Assembly: GCF_023100905.1 (NCBI RefSeq)
Contig: NZ_CP064686.1
Coordinates: forward strand, 5,394,001 to 5,458,000
Direction of reading: 5' to 3'
DNA from: Bradyrhizobium sp. 4
GTDB lineage: Bacteria; Pseudomonadota; Alphaproteobacteria; Rhizobiales; Xanthobacteraceae
DNA: 64,000 nt
Below the pieces are notes generated by a model. The model saw only the letters and a list, made by a program, of their open reading frames with translations. It searched no databases and was not told the DNA's origin. The position numbers and the translations under genes are program-made. Shown one piece after another: positions 43,759-51,976 of the stretch. The first letter of the stretch is position 1, and every line of letters begins with the position of its first letter.

Positions 43759-44043
43759 ATGGCTAACAGCCAGTCTTACTGCGATTCGTCCTTCCCGTCC
43801 CCGATCTCCGAGGCCCCGGCCGCGTCCGGTATGCGTGGGATCATCCCCGCCAAGCCCGCGCTCTTGCCGGCCTTGCCGGAAGGTCAGGCGCCGGCGGTGC
43901 CCGGCCCCTACATCTTGAGCGACAGCACCGCCATGTATGTCGGCCACAGCGCCGATCGCGGTCGCGGCCATCAGGAGCGCGGCGCCCCCCACACGACCCC
44001 GTTCCCGGACCGGGTCACCTCCTCCACCTCCACCATCGACTAA
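43759..44043 (+). CDS. Truncated GIY-YIG-like protein
   Basis: A 94-residue ORF with a good TAGGAG binding site. Residues 49-70 read GPYILSDSTAMYVGHSADRG: the PYIL...YVG pair lines up with the CYILADHASAYIGETGNVG of the full GIY-YIG protein encoded downstream. After that the chain (HQERGAPHTTPFPDRVTSST) only loosely follows the paralog and stops before the catalytic Glu region. The N-terminal 45 residues are Pro/Ala-rich and unlike the paralog. It is likely a truncated, inactive copy, though a small functional protein cannot be ruled out. Confidence 0.55.
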   Translation: MANSQSYCDSSFPSPISEAPAASGMRGIIPAKPALLPALPEGQAPAVPGPYILSDSTAMYVGHSADRGRGHQERGAPHTTPFPDRVTSSTSTID

Positions 44044-44285
44044 TCCGGATCGCGGGACCGACGTCGCCAACGCAACAAGCGTGGCACGCAACCGGCTCGT
44101 GGTCCGTCCAGTTCGTCAGGTACGGTCAAAGGCGCCAGCGCCCGTTGACCGTTGCCATACACGCGAACAACGGCACGGCCGGATCAAGCTGCCGCCCTCC
44201 GGGACGGCAGTGCGGCGTGCATTGCCAAGCTTTGGCGTCGTCGGCTCTCGCGCTCTCGAACCCAACTCAACCAGCGAGAATCAAC

Positions 44286-45218
44286 ATGACGCTTTTTTCT
44301 GCCAGCAACTCGGTGCAGGCCGCCTGCACCATCGTCCACCGCCCGCTCGGCGGCATCGAGGGCCTGCGCGAGGTGCACGACGACGTCGGCCGCCTCTCGG
44401 TGTCCGCCTTCCCGTTCGCGATGATCCGGGACATGTCGATGGCGCGCGCGGCCGTGCCGGCCTGCTACATCCTGGCCGATCATGCCAGTGCCTATATCGG
44501 GGAGACCGGCAATGTCGGCCGCAGGCTCTCCGATCACTTCCGCGACTCCACCAAGAGCTTCGCCAAGGAGGTCTACGTGGTCTCGGGCTACGAAGGCGCC
44601 TGGCTCGACCGGTGCGCCGCCCTTTACCTGCAGTATCGCTTCACCAGGATCGCCGAGGAGGCGGGGCTGGTCGAGGTCAGAAAGGGCGTCAGTCCGCAGG
44701 TCCTGGAGCTGCCGAGCCACCGGCGCGTCTCGCTCGACATCTTCGTCGAGCACGGCGAGCGCCTCCTGTTCGACGCCGGATGCCGGACGCTGCGCAGCAA
44801 CTTCGGCAGCCAGCGCCGCCTCGCCGTCGAGGCCGAACCGGTCGGCCCCGATGATTCCGGGCCGATGCAGATCGGCGTGGTCGCCGCGCCGCCGACCGGC
44901 AGCGAGCTCGAGCTCGCCTATTCCGACCTCTGGGCGCGCGGCTACCACGCCCCCGACGGCTTCGTCGTGATGGCGGGCTCCGAGGTCCGCAGCACCGTCA
45001 ACCCCAGCGCGCCGCCGATCGTCGAGACGCGCCGCGACGAGCTGATGGACGCCGATGCGTTGATGCCGATCCCGGGCCTGCAGGATCGCCAGCGCCTGTG
45101 CGTGGCCGTGTGCTTCCCGTCGGCGGCTATCGCCGCGAAGGTCGTCACCGGCGCCCATGTCGACTCCAGCAAGTGGCAGGCCCCGCGCTATCCGCAGCCG
45201 ATCCTGATCGCAGCCTAG
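44286..45218 (+). CDS. GIY-YIG nuclease-family protein
   Basis: A 310-residue protein from ATG 44286; the frame is open further upstream but without coding character. The GIY-YIG core is at residues 60-85: CYIL, then AYIGET, with Arg79/Arg80 and His84 following as in the family. Glu104 (GYEGAWLD) could serve as the metal-binding Glu. The C-terminal 180 residues are unassigned and include a VVAAPPTGSELEL segment. Proteins like this occur in mobile elements of alphaproteobacteria. It leads a cassette of four same-strand genes. DNA cleavage is inferred from the fold only. Confidence 0.75.
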   Translation: MTLFSASNSVQAACTIVHRPLGGIEGLREVHDDVGRLSVSAFPFAMIRDMSMARAAVPACYILADHASAYIGETGNVGRRLSDHFRDSTKSFAKEVYVVSGYEGAWLDRCAALYLQYRFTRIAEEAGLVEVRKGVSPQVLELPSHRRVSLDIFVEHGERLLFDAGCRTLRSNFGSQRRLAVEAEPVGPDDSGPMQIGVVAAPPTGSELELAYSDLWARGYHAPDGFVVMAGSEVRSTVNPSAPPIVETRRDELMDADALMPIPGLQDRQRLCVAVCFPSAAIAAKVVTGAHVDSSKWQAPRYPQPILIAA

Positions 45219-45229
45219 GAGCCGACCTC

Positions 45230-45850
45230 ATGACCGATGCAACGGAGGTGCCGGAGCGCAAACCCCGGCACCGTGAGGCTCGCGAGCCCGATGCCGGCAC
45301 CTGCACTCTCCTGGCGGCCGAACCCGCCAGGGATGCGCAATTCGTTCCCGTCGACAACATCCCTTGGCCGGTCAAGACGCCGAAGCGTCTGTGGCCGTTC
45401 GAGGCCAGCGACGTCACGGCCTTGCAATGGTGGCGGACGTTGCCGCCCGACATGTTTCGTCACGCCGAGCAGGCCCTGCTGCGCACGACCCTCGATCGGA
45501 TTGCCCTGCTCCGTGGCGACGACGACTTCGCCGCCGCGCTTGCCGGCAATGCGACTGCGGCGATCGACGTCGCGCTCTTCCTGATGCCGATCACGGAGAT
45601 CACGCTGAGCGTCGACATCGCCATGACGGCATTGTGCCGCTCTGCCCTGGCGCCGAACGCGACGGCCGCGCTGGTCATGGCCCAGATCGCCGGTCTGACC
45701 CACCTCGGCCACGAACATGCCGTCGAGCTCGCCACCTCCTGGAGCGCCTATGGGCGGCGCTACGTCGACGATCAGGAAAAATACCGCGAGGCCGAGGCGG
45801 TGCTGCTCACCGCCTTCCAAACACGCCAGCGCGAGGGAGAAAGCGCATGA
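45230..45850 (+). CDS. Hypothetical protein, 206 residues, mobile-element cassette
   Basis: Not recognised. The first 40 residues are charged and probably disordered. Then comes IPWPVKTPKRLWPFEASD, then LQWWRTLPPDMFRHAEQALL, followed by mostly helical sequence with DVALFLMPITEITLSVDIAM and YGRRYVDDQEKYREAEAVLL. No signal peptide, and the hydrophobic stretch is too short for a firm membrane call. It starts 11 bases after the GIY-YIG gene and its stop overlaps the phosphoesterase ATG (ATGA), so it is made together with them. Possible partner of one or both. Confidence 0.7.
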   Translation: MTDATEVPERKPRHREAREPDAGTCTLLAAEPARDAQFVPVDNIPWPVKTPKRLWPFEASDVTALQWWRTLPPDMFRHAEQALLRTTLDRIALLRGDDDFAAALAGNATAAIDVALFLMPITEITLSVDIAMTALCRSALAPNATAALVMAQIAGLTHLGHEHAVELATSWSAYGRRYVDDQEKYREAEAVLLTAFQTRQREGESA

Positions 45851-46632
45851 ACATCCAGATCCTGTCCGATCTCCACGCGGACGTTCATCCGATCAAGCCG
45901 ATCACGATCCGCCCCGACGTCGACGCCGTCGTCGTGGCCGGCGACGTCTGCGAGGGCGCGGTCAACGCCTTTGCCTACCTGCGCCGCATCGTACCGATGC
46001 CCATCCCGATCCTGATGGTGGCCGGCAACCACGAATATTATCACCGCTTCCTTCCGGACGAGCTCACGCTTGCCCGCGCGAAAGCCCCAACCTTCAACAT
46101 CCACTTCTTGGAGAACGACACGGTCGTGCTCAACGGCGTCTGTTTCGTCGGCGCAACGCTGTGGACCGACTACCGCATCTTCGGCGAGACCAATATCGGC
46201 GCCTCGATGAGCGCGTGCGCGGCCGGCATGAACGATCATCGTCGCATCGGCTGGCAGAAGCGGCCGTGGCTGCGGTTCCGACCGCAGGAAGCCGCGCTGC
46301 TCCATCATCAGTCCCGCGCCTACATCGACGCGACGCTCTCGACCGGCTTCGGTGGGCCGATCGTCGTCATCAGCCACCATGCCGTCCATTGGAACTCGGT
46401 GCTGCCCAAGTACCGGACCGATCCGGTCACGGCGGCTTTCGTGAGCGACATGACGGCCATCATCGAGGCCCATCGCCCCACGATGTGGGTGCACGGCCAT
46501 GTCCATAATTCCAGCGACTATCGCGTCGCCAATTCTCGCGTCGCCGAGACCCGGATTGTCTGCAATCCCCACGGGTACGGCAGCGAGAACCCCGCCTTCG
46601 ACGGCTCGCTCGTGATCGAGGTCGGAGGATAG
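45847..46632 (+). CDS. Metallophosphoesterase
   Basis: A 261-residue calcineurin-like phosphoesterase. Metal motifs in order: LSDLHADV (DxH), VVVAGDVCEG (GDxxE-like), VAGNHEYYH (GNHE), VVISHHAVHW, and MWVHGHVHNSSDYR (GHxH). All residues needed for a two-metal centre are present, so it should be active. It starts inside the stop of the preceding gene. Members of this branch in mobile elements have no known substrate; a nucleotide or nucleic-acid substrate is a reasonable guess beside a GIY-YIG protein. Confidence 0.85.
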   Translation: MNIQILSDLHADVHPIKPITIRPDVDAVVVAGDVCEGAVNAFAYLRRIVPMPIPILMVAGNHEYYHRFLPDELTLARAKAPTFNIHFLENDTVVLNGVCFVGATLWTDYRIFGETNIGASMSACAAGMNDHRRIGWQKRPWLRFRPQEAALLHHQSRAYIDATLSTGFGGPIVVISHHAVHWNSVLPKYRTDPVTAAFVSDMTAIIEAHRPTMWVHGHVHNSSDYRVANSRVAETRIVCNPHGYGSENPAFDGSLVIEVGG

Positions 46633-46687
46633 GGCAAGTCCCGCCCCAACATCACTCCATCGAAAGCTCCTGCCGAAGGTCTTGCCC

Positions 46688-47044
46688 ATGCTGGTCCGCG
46701 CGTTTCGGTTTCTCGATCCCGCTCGCATCTCCTCCGATCTGCCCGATCGACTTCACGCGCTTGCCGACGACTGCGAACGGCTGCATCGCAGTTCCGCTGT
46801 TCCGGCTACTGTTCTCAGCGACGCGCCGCTCCTGCAGGACTGGGCGCCCGTCCCGACGAGCGACGGCGTGAGGCTGGCCGGCTACGTCACGGGGCATCCG
46901 GTTCACGGCAATTGTCCGGTCGTGACGACGCCGCTCTGGTGGGCGGATCCTTCGGGCGGATGGGTTCGTAGCCTGTCCCGGTTCTACCGCCTGGGCGCCT
47001 GTGCCGGCGACGGCATCGTCCGCACGGCCGAAGATCGCGGATGA
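46688..47044 (+). CDS. DUF6634-like protein
   Basis: A 118-residue protein from ATG 46688; an earlier TTG is in frame. LPDRLHALADDCERLH, then DAPLLQDWAPV, GHPVHGNCPVVTTPLWW and GWVRSLSRFYRLG match my memory of DUF6634, a family found on alphaproteobacterial plasmids and integrated elements. Function unknown. It is the last gene of the element block and lies 55 bases after the phosphoesterase gene. Confidence 0.65.
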   Translation: MLVRAFRFLDPARISSDLPDRLHALADDCERLHRSSAVPATVLSDAPLLQDWAPVPTSDGVRLAGYVTGHPVHGNCPVVTTPLWWADPSGGWVRSLSRFYRLGACAGDGIVRTAEDRG

Positions 47045-47292
47045 CAATTGGTTATCGTGACAACGACGCTCTCGGTCGTTGTGCCATGAACGATTCCGGC
47101 CCTACCGGCGCGCTCCAATCTACAGTCCGATCGGACGGACGCCTTCCGATACGACGCCGACCACGATCTGCGATACTGACGAAATAGGGGCCGTTTGCAT
47201 GGTCACGAACGGCACTTTATCATGGGTCGCTGAGACTACAGGTTGGATGAGGCAGACCTCTCTGCAAGTCTTGAAGCCAATTGACGACAAAG

Positions 47293-48075
47293 CTATTTTC
47301 CCAGCCACTGGGGTTTGCGCTTTTCGCCAAAGGCCTTCAGGCCTTCCTTCGCATCTTCGGTCATCGCGAGCAACGCGATCTGGCTTTCGGTATAGGCGAT
47401 GCTCTCGTCGAACGACATGGAGGCGATCGCGCGCATGGCGTATTTGCCGCGGCGGATTGCGGTCGGCGACTTGTCGACGATGCGGCCGATCAGCCAGTCG
47501 ACTTTTGCGTCCAGCTCGGCGGCCGGGACGACGTAGTTGAGGAGGCCTGCGTTTTGCGCGGCTTTCGCATCGAAGGGCTCGCCGGTGAGCGCCCATTCGT
47601 TGACGAGTCGCGGCGGCGCGATGTTCTGCAGGAGGCTCAGCACCTGCATCGGAAACACGCCGACCTTCACCTCGGGCAGGCCAAAGATGACATTGTCGGC
47701 CGCGACCGCCATGTCGGTCATGCACAGGAGCCCCATGCCGCCGGCCATGCAGACGCCGCCGACACGCGCGATCGCTGGCTTGGTCGCGTTCTGCGACAGC
47801 CGCAGCAAATCGGCATAGTCGACATTGGGCCTGGAGAAATCCATCGCGAACGCCGCGCCCGAGTTTTGCAGGTCGGCGCCGGCGCAAAATGCCTTCTCGC
47901 CCGCCCCGGTCAGGACGATGACGCGAACGTCCTTGTCGTCATGCGCGTCGCGATAGCCCTTGACGATGCCGGCGATTACATCGCCGTTCAGCGCATTGCG
48001 CTTCTCCGGGCGGTTGATGGTGATCCAGAACGCCTGTCCGCGCTTTTCGGTGATGACGCTGTTGGTGTCGGTCAT
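47293..48075 (-). CDS. Enoyl-CoA hydratase/isomerase family protein 2
   Basis: A 260-residue crotonase-family protein from ATG 48075 (MTDTNSVITEKRG); ATGs 12 and 23 codons upstream give longer versions. Oxyanion regions are VIVLTGAGEKAFCAGADLQ and RVGGVCMAGGMGLLCMTDMAV. The second has GGVCMAGGMG with Met and Cys around the site where hydratases have Glu, while NVIFGLPEVKVG supplies a Glu in the second catalytic position. It ends GLKAFGEKRKPQWLG. The exact reaction is uncertain. It sits next to the mobile-element border. Confidence 0.85.
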   Translation of the reverse strand: MTDTNSVITEKRGQAFWITINRPEKRNALNGDVIAGIVKGYRDAHDDKDVRVIVLTGAGEKAFCAGADLQNSGAAFAMDFSRPNVDYADLLRLSQNATKPAIARVGGVCMAGGMGLLCMTDMAVAADNVIFGLPEVKVGVFPMQVLSLLQNIAPPRLVNEWALTGEPFDAKAAQNAGLLNYVVPAAELDAKVDWLIGRIVDKSPTAIRRGKYAMRAIASMSFDESIAYTESQIALLAMTEDAKEGLKAFGEKRKPQWLGK

Positions 48076-48192
48076 GGCCTGCTCGTCCGTTGACAAAAAC
48101 TTTACGGACATTTGCGGCAGACCTGCGCACCAGCGCAAGGGCAATCTGCGACGCTAGCGCCTCGACACAAATTTGCGGAACGATACCTGCGT

Positions 48193-50283
48193 TTAGACGC
48201 CGGCCGCTTTGCTGATCCAGACCTTGTTATCGTGGAACGCAGCGCCGCCAATCGGCGCGACCGCCTCGGCGCCGGTCAGGACGTTGATGCCGCGGCCGCC
48301 GATATGGTTCTTGTTGGGATGAACGGACTCCGCGATCAGCACGCCGCGGCGCACGCCTTCGAACAGTGTGGCGATCAGCGTGGTCTCGCCGCGGGTGTTG
48401 CCGAGTGTCACGGCGTCGCCATCCGCGATGTCGAGCGCGGCCGCATCCAGGGGATGGATCATCACGCTCGCCTTGCCCTCACGCGCCTGGGAGGACGGCG
48501 TCTCGTTGAAGGTGGTGTTGAGGAAGCTGCGCGACGGGCTCGTGGCAAGCCGGAACGGATGGGCCTGGTCGGAATGCTCGATCACCGCCCAATGGTCCGG
48601 CAGCGACGGCATCTTGTCGAAGTCACCCATCTTCTGGCCGAACGGCGGATGCGCCCAATCGGCCTTGAAATGGAATTTCCTGTCGGCATGGGCGAAGCCG
48701 TCGAGATAATGCGACGTGCGGAAGTCCGGCTGCAGGTCGCGCCAGAGGTCGGCTTCCAGGCCGGCTATGTCGCCGTGATCGCTCAGCTTCAGCGTCGCGT
48801 CGATCAATTCACGCGGCGTCAGCTCAAATCCCGGATGCCTGGCGCCAAGCCGCGGCGCCAGCGCCTGCAACACCTCGTGATTGGAGCGGCATTCGCCGGG
48901 CGGGTCGATCAGCTTCGGCCCGACCGAGATGTGCTGGTGGCCGCCGCCGTAATAGAGATCGTCATGTTCCATGAACATCGTCGCCGGCAGCACGAGGTCG
49001 GCCATCTCGGCGGTCTCGGTCATGAACTGCTCGTGCACCGCGACGAACAGATCCTCGCGCGCAAAACCCTGCCGCACCAGCGCCTGCTCCGGCGCCACTG
49101 TCATCGGGTTGGTGTTCTGGATCAGCATCGCCTTGACCGGACCCTTGCCGTGCAGGGCCTCGGAATCGCCGGTGAGGATGCGGCCGATCTGCGACTGATC
49201 GAGCGCGCGGATGGTTGGGTCGATGGCGTCGTGGCCTTCGATGATGGATTCATTGAAGTGCCACAGCGCGTAATTGTTGAAGAAGGCACCGCCGCCTTCA
49301 TATTGCCAGGCGCCGGTCACCGCTGGAATGCAGTTCGCGGCATGCATCTGCGCCGCGCCATTGCGCGAGCGGGTGAAGCCGTAGCCGAGCCGGAAGAAGG
49401 TCCGCTTGGTCTCGCCGACCAGTTTGGCAAAAGCCTCGATCTCCGCCACCGGCACGCCCGAGATCGCGGACGCCCATTCCGGCGTGCGGGTCTTCAGATG
49501 CGCCTCGAGCTCGCCAGGGCAATCGGTGTACTTGTCCATATAGGCGCGATCGGCATAGCCGTCGCGGAACAGGACATGCATCACGCCGCAAGCGAACGCG
49601 CCGTCGGTGCCGGGCCGCAGGATGATCTTGATATCCGCCTGCTTCATGGTCTCGTTGTCGTAGATGTCGACGGCCGCGATTTTGGCGCCGCGCTCCTTGC
49701 GCGCACGGGCGGCGTGCGTCATCACGTTGACCTGCGTGTTGACGGGGTTGGTGCCCCAGATCACCACCAGGTCGGACAGCGCCATCTCGCGCGGATCGAC
49801 GCCGGCGATCTTGCCGGTGCCGATCGCGAACCCGATGCGCCCGACATTGGCGCAGATGGTCTGATAGAACCGCGAATATTTCTTCACATGCGTGAGGCGG
49901 TTGAGGCCGTCGCGCATCACCAGTCCCATCGTGCCGGCGTAATAGTACGGCCAGATTGAGTCCGCGCCGAATTCGCGCTCGGCCTGGTTGAAGCGATCCG
50001 CGATCTCGTCCAGCGCCTCATCCCAGCTGATCCGGGCGAATTGGCCGGAGCCCTTCGCACCCGTTCGGCGCAGCGGATACATCAGCCGTTCAGGATGATG
50101 GATGCGCTCGGCATAACGGGCGACCTTGGCGCAGACCACGCCGGCCGTATAGGTCTGCTTTTTCGAACCGCGGACACGACCGATGCTGCGTCCCTCGAGC
50201 ACCTCGACATCGAGGGCACAGGCCGACGGGCAATCATGCGGACAGGTCGAATGGCGGATTTCGATCTTGGCGTGCTGGTTCAT
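48193..50283 (-). CDS. Molybdopterin-dependent oxidoreductase (DMSO-reductase family)
   Basis: A 696-residue member of the DMSO-reductase superfamily from ATG 50283. The N-terminal 4Fe-4S site is TCPHDCPSACAL with a fourth Cys in GVVCAK. Molybdopterin-binding marks include RISWDEALDEIADRF, DLVVIWGTNPVNTQ, the LIQNTNPMTVAPE segment, and a C-terminal dinucleotide-binding domain with MIHPLDAAALDIADGDAV. No Tat signal is visible, so it is likely cytoplasmic. It is of the formate-dehydrogenase/BisC-like branch that lacks a Cys or Sec that I could assign. The substrate is unknown. It is divergent from a TctC-like gene. Confidence 0.85.
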   Translation of the reverse strand: MNQHAKIEIRHSTCPHDCPSACALDVEVLEGRSIGRVRGSKKQTYTAGVVCAKVARYAERIHHPERLMYPLRRTGAKGSGQFARISWDEALDEIADRFNQAEREFGADSIWPYYYAGTMGLVMRDGLNRLTHVKKYSRFYQTICANVGRIGFAIGTGKIAGVDPREMALSDLVVIWGTNPVNTQVNVMTHAARARKERGAKIAAVDIYDNETMKQADIKIILRPGTDGAFACGVMHVLFRDGYADRAYMDKYTDCPGELEAHLKTRTPEWASAISGVPVAEIEAFAKLVGETKRTFFRLGYGFTRSRNGAAQMHAANCIPAVTGAWQYEGGGAFFNNYALWHFNESIIEGHDAIDPTIRALDQSQIGRILTGDSEALHGKGPVKAMLIQNTNPMTVAPEQALVRQGFAREDLFVAVHEQFMTETAEMADLVLPATMFMEHDDLYYGGGHQHISVGPKLIDPPGECRSNHEVLQALAPRLGARHPGFELTPRELIDATLKLSDHGDIAGLEADLWRDLQPDFRTSHYLDGFAHADRKFHFKADWAHPPFGQKMGDFDKMPSLPDHWAVIEHSDQAHPFRLATSPSRSFLNTTFNETPSSQAREGKASVMIHPLDAAALDIADGDAVTLGNTRGETTLIATLFEGVRRGVLIAESVHPNKNHIGGRGINVLTGAEAVAPIGGAAFHDNKVWISKAAGV

Positions 50284-50515
50284 GTCCAATTTGGTAACAC
50301 CAAAATACCCCTCAGCCGAGGGTATTTATCCGGCAACGCCCATGCGATTTGCTCAAATCACGCGCCGCCGGTTCCTGCCGCGACCGCGAAGAGCGGCGCC
50401 GCCACACCGAAAACCACCCGAGATTCCAGGCACCATCAGCCTTGTGAGGCGTCGACAGTCCGCCTCCCCTGCCGCTACAGTGCCCAACAACAAGAACGAC
50501 ATCAGGGAGGTGGGT

Positions 50516-51490
50516 GTGACGGCCCGACAGTTCATGCTGGCGCTGGCCGCCGGCCTGCTCAGCGCATGCTCCGCACCGCCGTCCCTGGCGCAAGACTATC
50601 CCAACCATTCGGTCCGGATCGTCGTGCCCTTTGGCGCCGGTGGGCCGGCCGATGTCGCGGCCCGGCAGATCGGCAATGCGCTCCAGGAGAGTTTTGGCCA
50701 GCCCTTCGTGATCGAGAACCGCACCGGTGCGGGCGGCGTCATCGGCACCGTCGAAGCGGCGAAGTCGCCCGCCGACGGCTACACGCTGTTGATGATGTCC
50801 AACACCCAGACCGCGAACGAATCCTTGCTGACACCGGATAAACGCAAATACGAGCTGATGCGCGACCTCGCGCCGATCGCACCAGTCAACTCTTCCGATC
50901 TCGTCATCGTGGTGAACCCGCAAGTCGCAGCGAAGACGCTGCAGGAGTTCGTCGCGCTCGCCAAGTCGCAGCCCGGCAAACTGAACTACGCCTCCTCCGG
51001 CCAGGGCACGCCCTATCACATGGCCGGCGAGCTGTTCAAAGCCATGGCCGGCATCGACCTCGTCCACGTGCCCTATCGCAACAGTGGCGAGGCACGCAGC
51101 GGCGTGATCGGCGGGCAGGTGCAGATGATAATCGACGCCGTGCCGGCGATGGCGCCGAACATCGGCGAGAACCAGGTCCGCGCGCTCGCGACCACCGGCA
51201 AGCAACGCTCAGCGGTGCTGCCGAACGTGCCGACCGCGATCGAGGCGGGGGTCGCAGGCTACGAAGCCACGATCTGGCTCGGCCTGATGGCGCCGACCGG
51301 CACGCCGAAACCCGTGATCGACAAGCTCAATGCCGCCGTGAACGCAATGGTGAAGCGGCCCGACATCGTCAAGCTCTGGACTGCGCAGGGCGCGGTGCCG
51401 ATGTCAATGACGCCGGAGGAATTCGACAAATTCCTGCGCGGCGACATCGAAAAATGGGCCGACGTGGTCAAGAAGTTCGACAAGTCCTGA
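50516..51490 (+). CDS. Orphan TctC-family substrate-binding protein
   Basis: A 324-residue TctC-type binding protein from GTG 50516 behind an AGGGAGG site. The leader ends LLSACSAPPSLAQDYP, which offers both a lipobox (LSAC) and a signal peptidase I site. The ligand-loop region is VRIVVPFGAGGPADVAARQ. The family mark NYASSGQGTPYHMAGELF follows. No tctA or tctB lies nearby; the only pair is 18 kb away. It precedes the molybdenum hydroxylase genes by 15 bases, so it may bind their substrate or act as its sensor. Confidence 0.87.
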   Translation: MTARQFMLALAAGLLSACSAPPSLAQDYPNHSVRIVVPFGAGGPADVAARQIGNALQESFGQPFVIENRTGAGGVIGTVEAAKSPADGYTLLMMSNTQTANESLLTPDKRKYELMRDLAPIAPVNSSDLVIVVNPQVAAKTLQEFVALAKSQPGKLNYASSGQGTPYHMAGELFKAMAGIDLVHVPYRNSGEARSGVIGGQVQMIIDAVPAMAPNIGENQVRALATTGKQRSAVLPNVPTAIEAGVAGYEATIWLGLMAPTGTPKPVIDKLNAAVNAMVKRPDIVKLWTAQGAVPMSMTPEEFDKFLRGDIEKWADVVKKFDKS

Positions 51491-51505
51491 GGCTGTAGAG
51501 CGACA

Positions 51506-51976
51506 ATGCCTACCATTCAATTCCAGCTCAACGGCACGGCCGCGGCCGTGGATGCCGATCCGGATCAGACGCTGCTCGACGTGCTGCGCAGCCGGCTCGG
51601 CGTTACAAGTCCGCATTTCGGCTGCGGAGCCGGCGAGTGCGGCGCCTGCCATGTCATGGTCGACGACCGAGCGATGGCCTCGTGCGACCTGCCGATGTGG
51701 TCGGTCGCGGACAAGGACGTCGTCACGGTGGAAGGCCTCGGCACAGCGGAGCAACCGCATCCGCTGCAACGCGCCTTTAACGCCGAACAGGCGATACAAT
51801 GCGGCTATTGCGTCTCGGGAATCCTGATCAGCGCGGCGGCTTTGCTGAAGCGCAATCCGTCGCCGACGGAGGCCGAGGTGAAAGCGGCGCTTGATCGCAA
51901 TCTGTGCCGCTGCGGATCGCACAACCGCATGGTCCGCGCTGTGCTGCGGGCGGCGTCGGAGATGGTGGAAACATGA
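51506..51976 (+). CDS. 2Fe-2S subunit of a molybdenum hydroxylase
   Basis: A 156-residue subunit of the xanthine dehydrogenase/isoquinoline oxidoreductase family. The plant-type 2Fe-2S site is Cys40, Cys45, Cys48, Cys60 (FGCGAGECGACHV). The second cluster site is Cys99, Cys102 (QCGYC) and Cys134, Cys136 (NLCRCGS). Electrons pass from molybdenum through these clusters. Its stop overlaps the large-subunit ATG. No FAD subunit gene is present, so it resembles the two-subunit IorA/NicA type that hands electrons to a cytochrome. Confidence 0.93.
   Translation: MPTIQFQLNGTAAAVDADPDQTLLDVLRSRLGVTSPHFGCGAGECGACHVMVDDRAMASCDLPMWSVADKDVVTVEGLGTAEQPHPLQRAFNAEQAIQCGYCVSGILISAAALLKRNPSPTEAEVKAALDRNLCRCGSHNRMVRAVLRAASEMVET

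Larger units (their letters stand above)
39704..47044. mobile_element. Remnant of a mobilisable/integrative element
   Basis: A block of plasmid- and ICE-type genes set between two ordinary metabolic genes: a DUF3102 protein, a ParB-like fragment, MobC-like and relaxase genes, two GIY-YIG proteins, a metallophosphoesterase and a DUF6634-like protein. It has several long non-coding gaps and broken genes. No integrase, tRNA or clear flanking repeat was found, so the borders are set only by the first and last gene of this kind. It is best read as a decayed or partly deleted element able to be mobilised at some time. Confidence 0.6.

Noticed and set aside
43666..44091. A minus-strand ORF opposite the truncated GIY-YIG gene
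   Set aside because: Gly-rich low-complexity product without a ribosome binding site; the plus-strand ORF has one and a recognisable motif.
48112..49959. A plus-strand open frame of about 600 codons opposite the molybdopterin oxidoreductase
   Set aside because: Antisense shadow of a gene with clear Fe-S and cofactor motifs; the translation has no family features.
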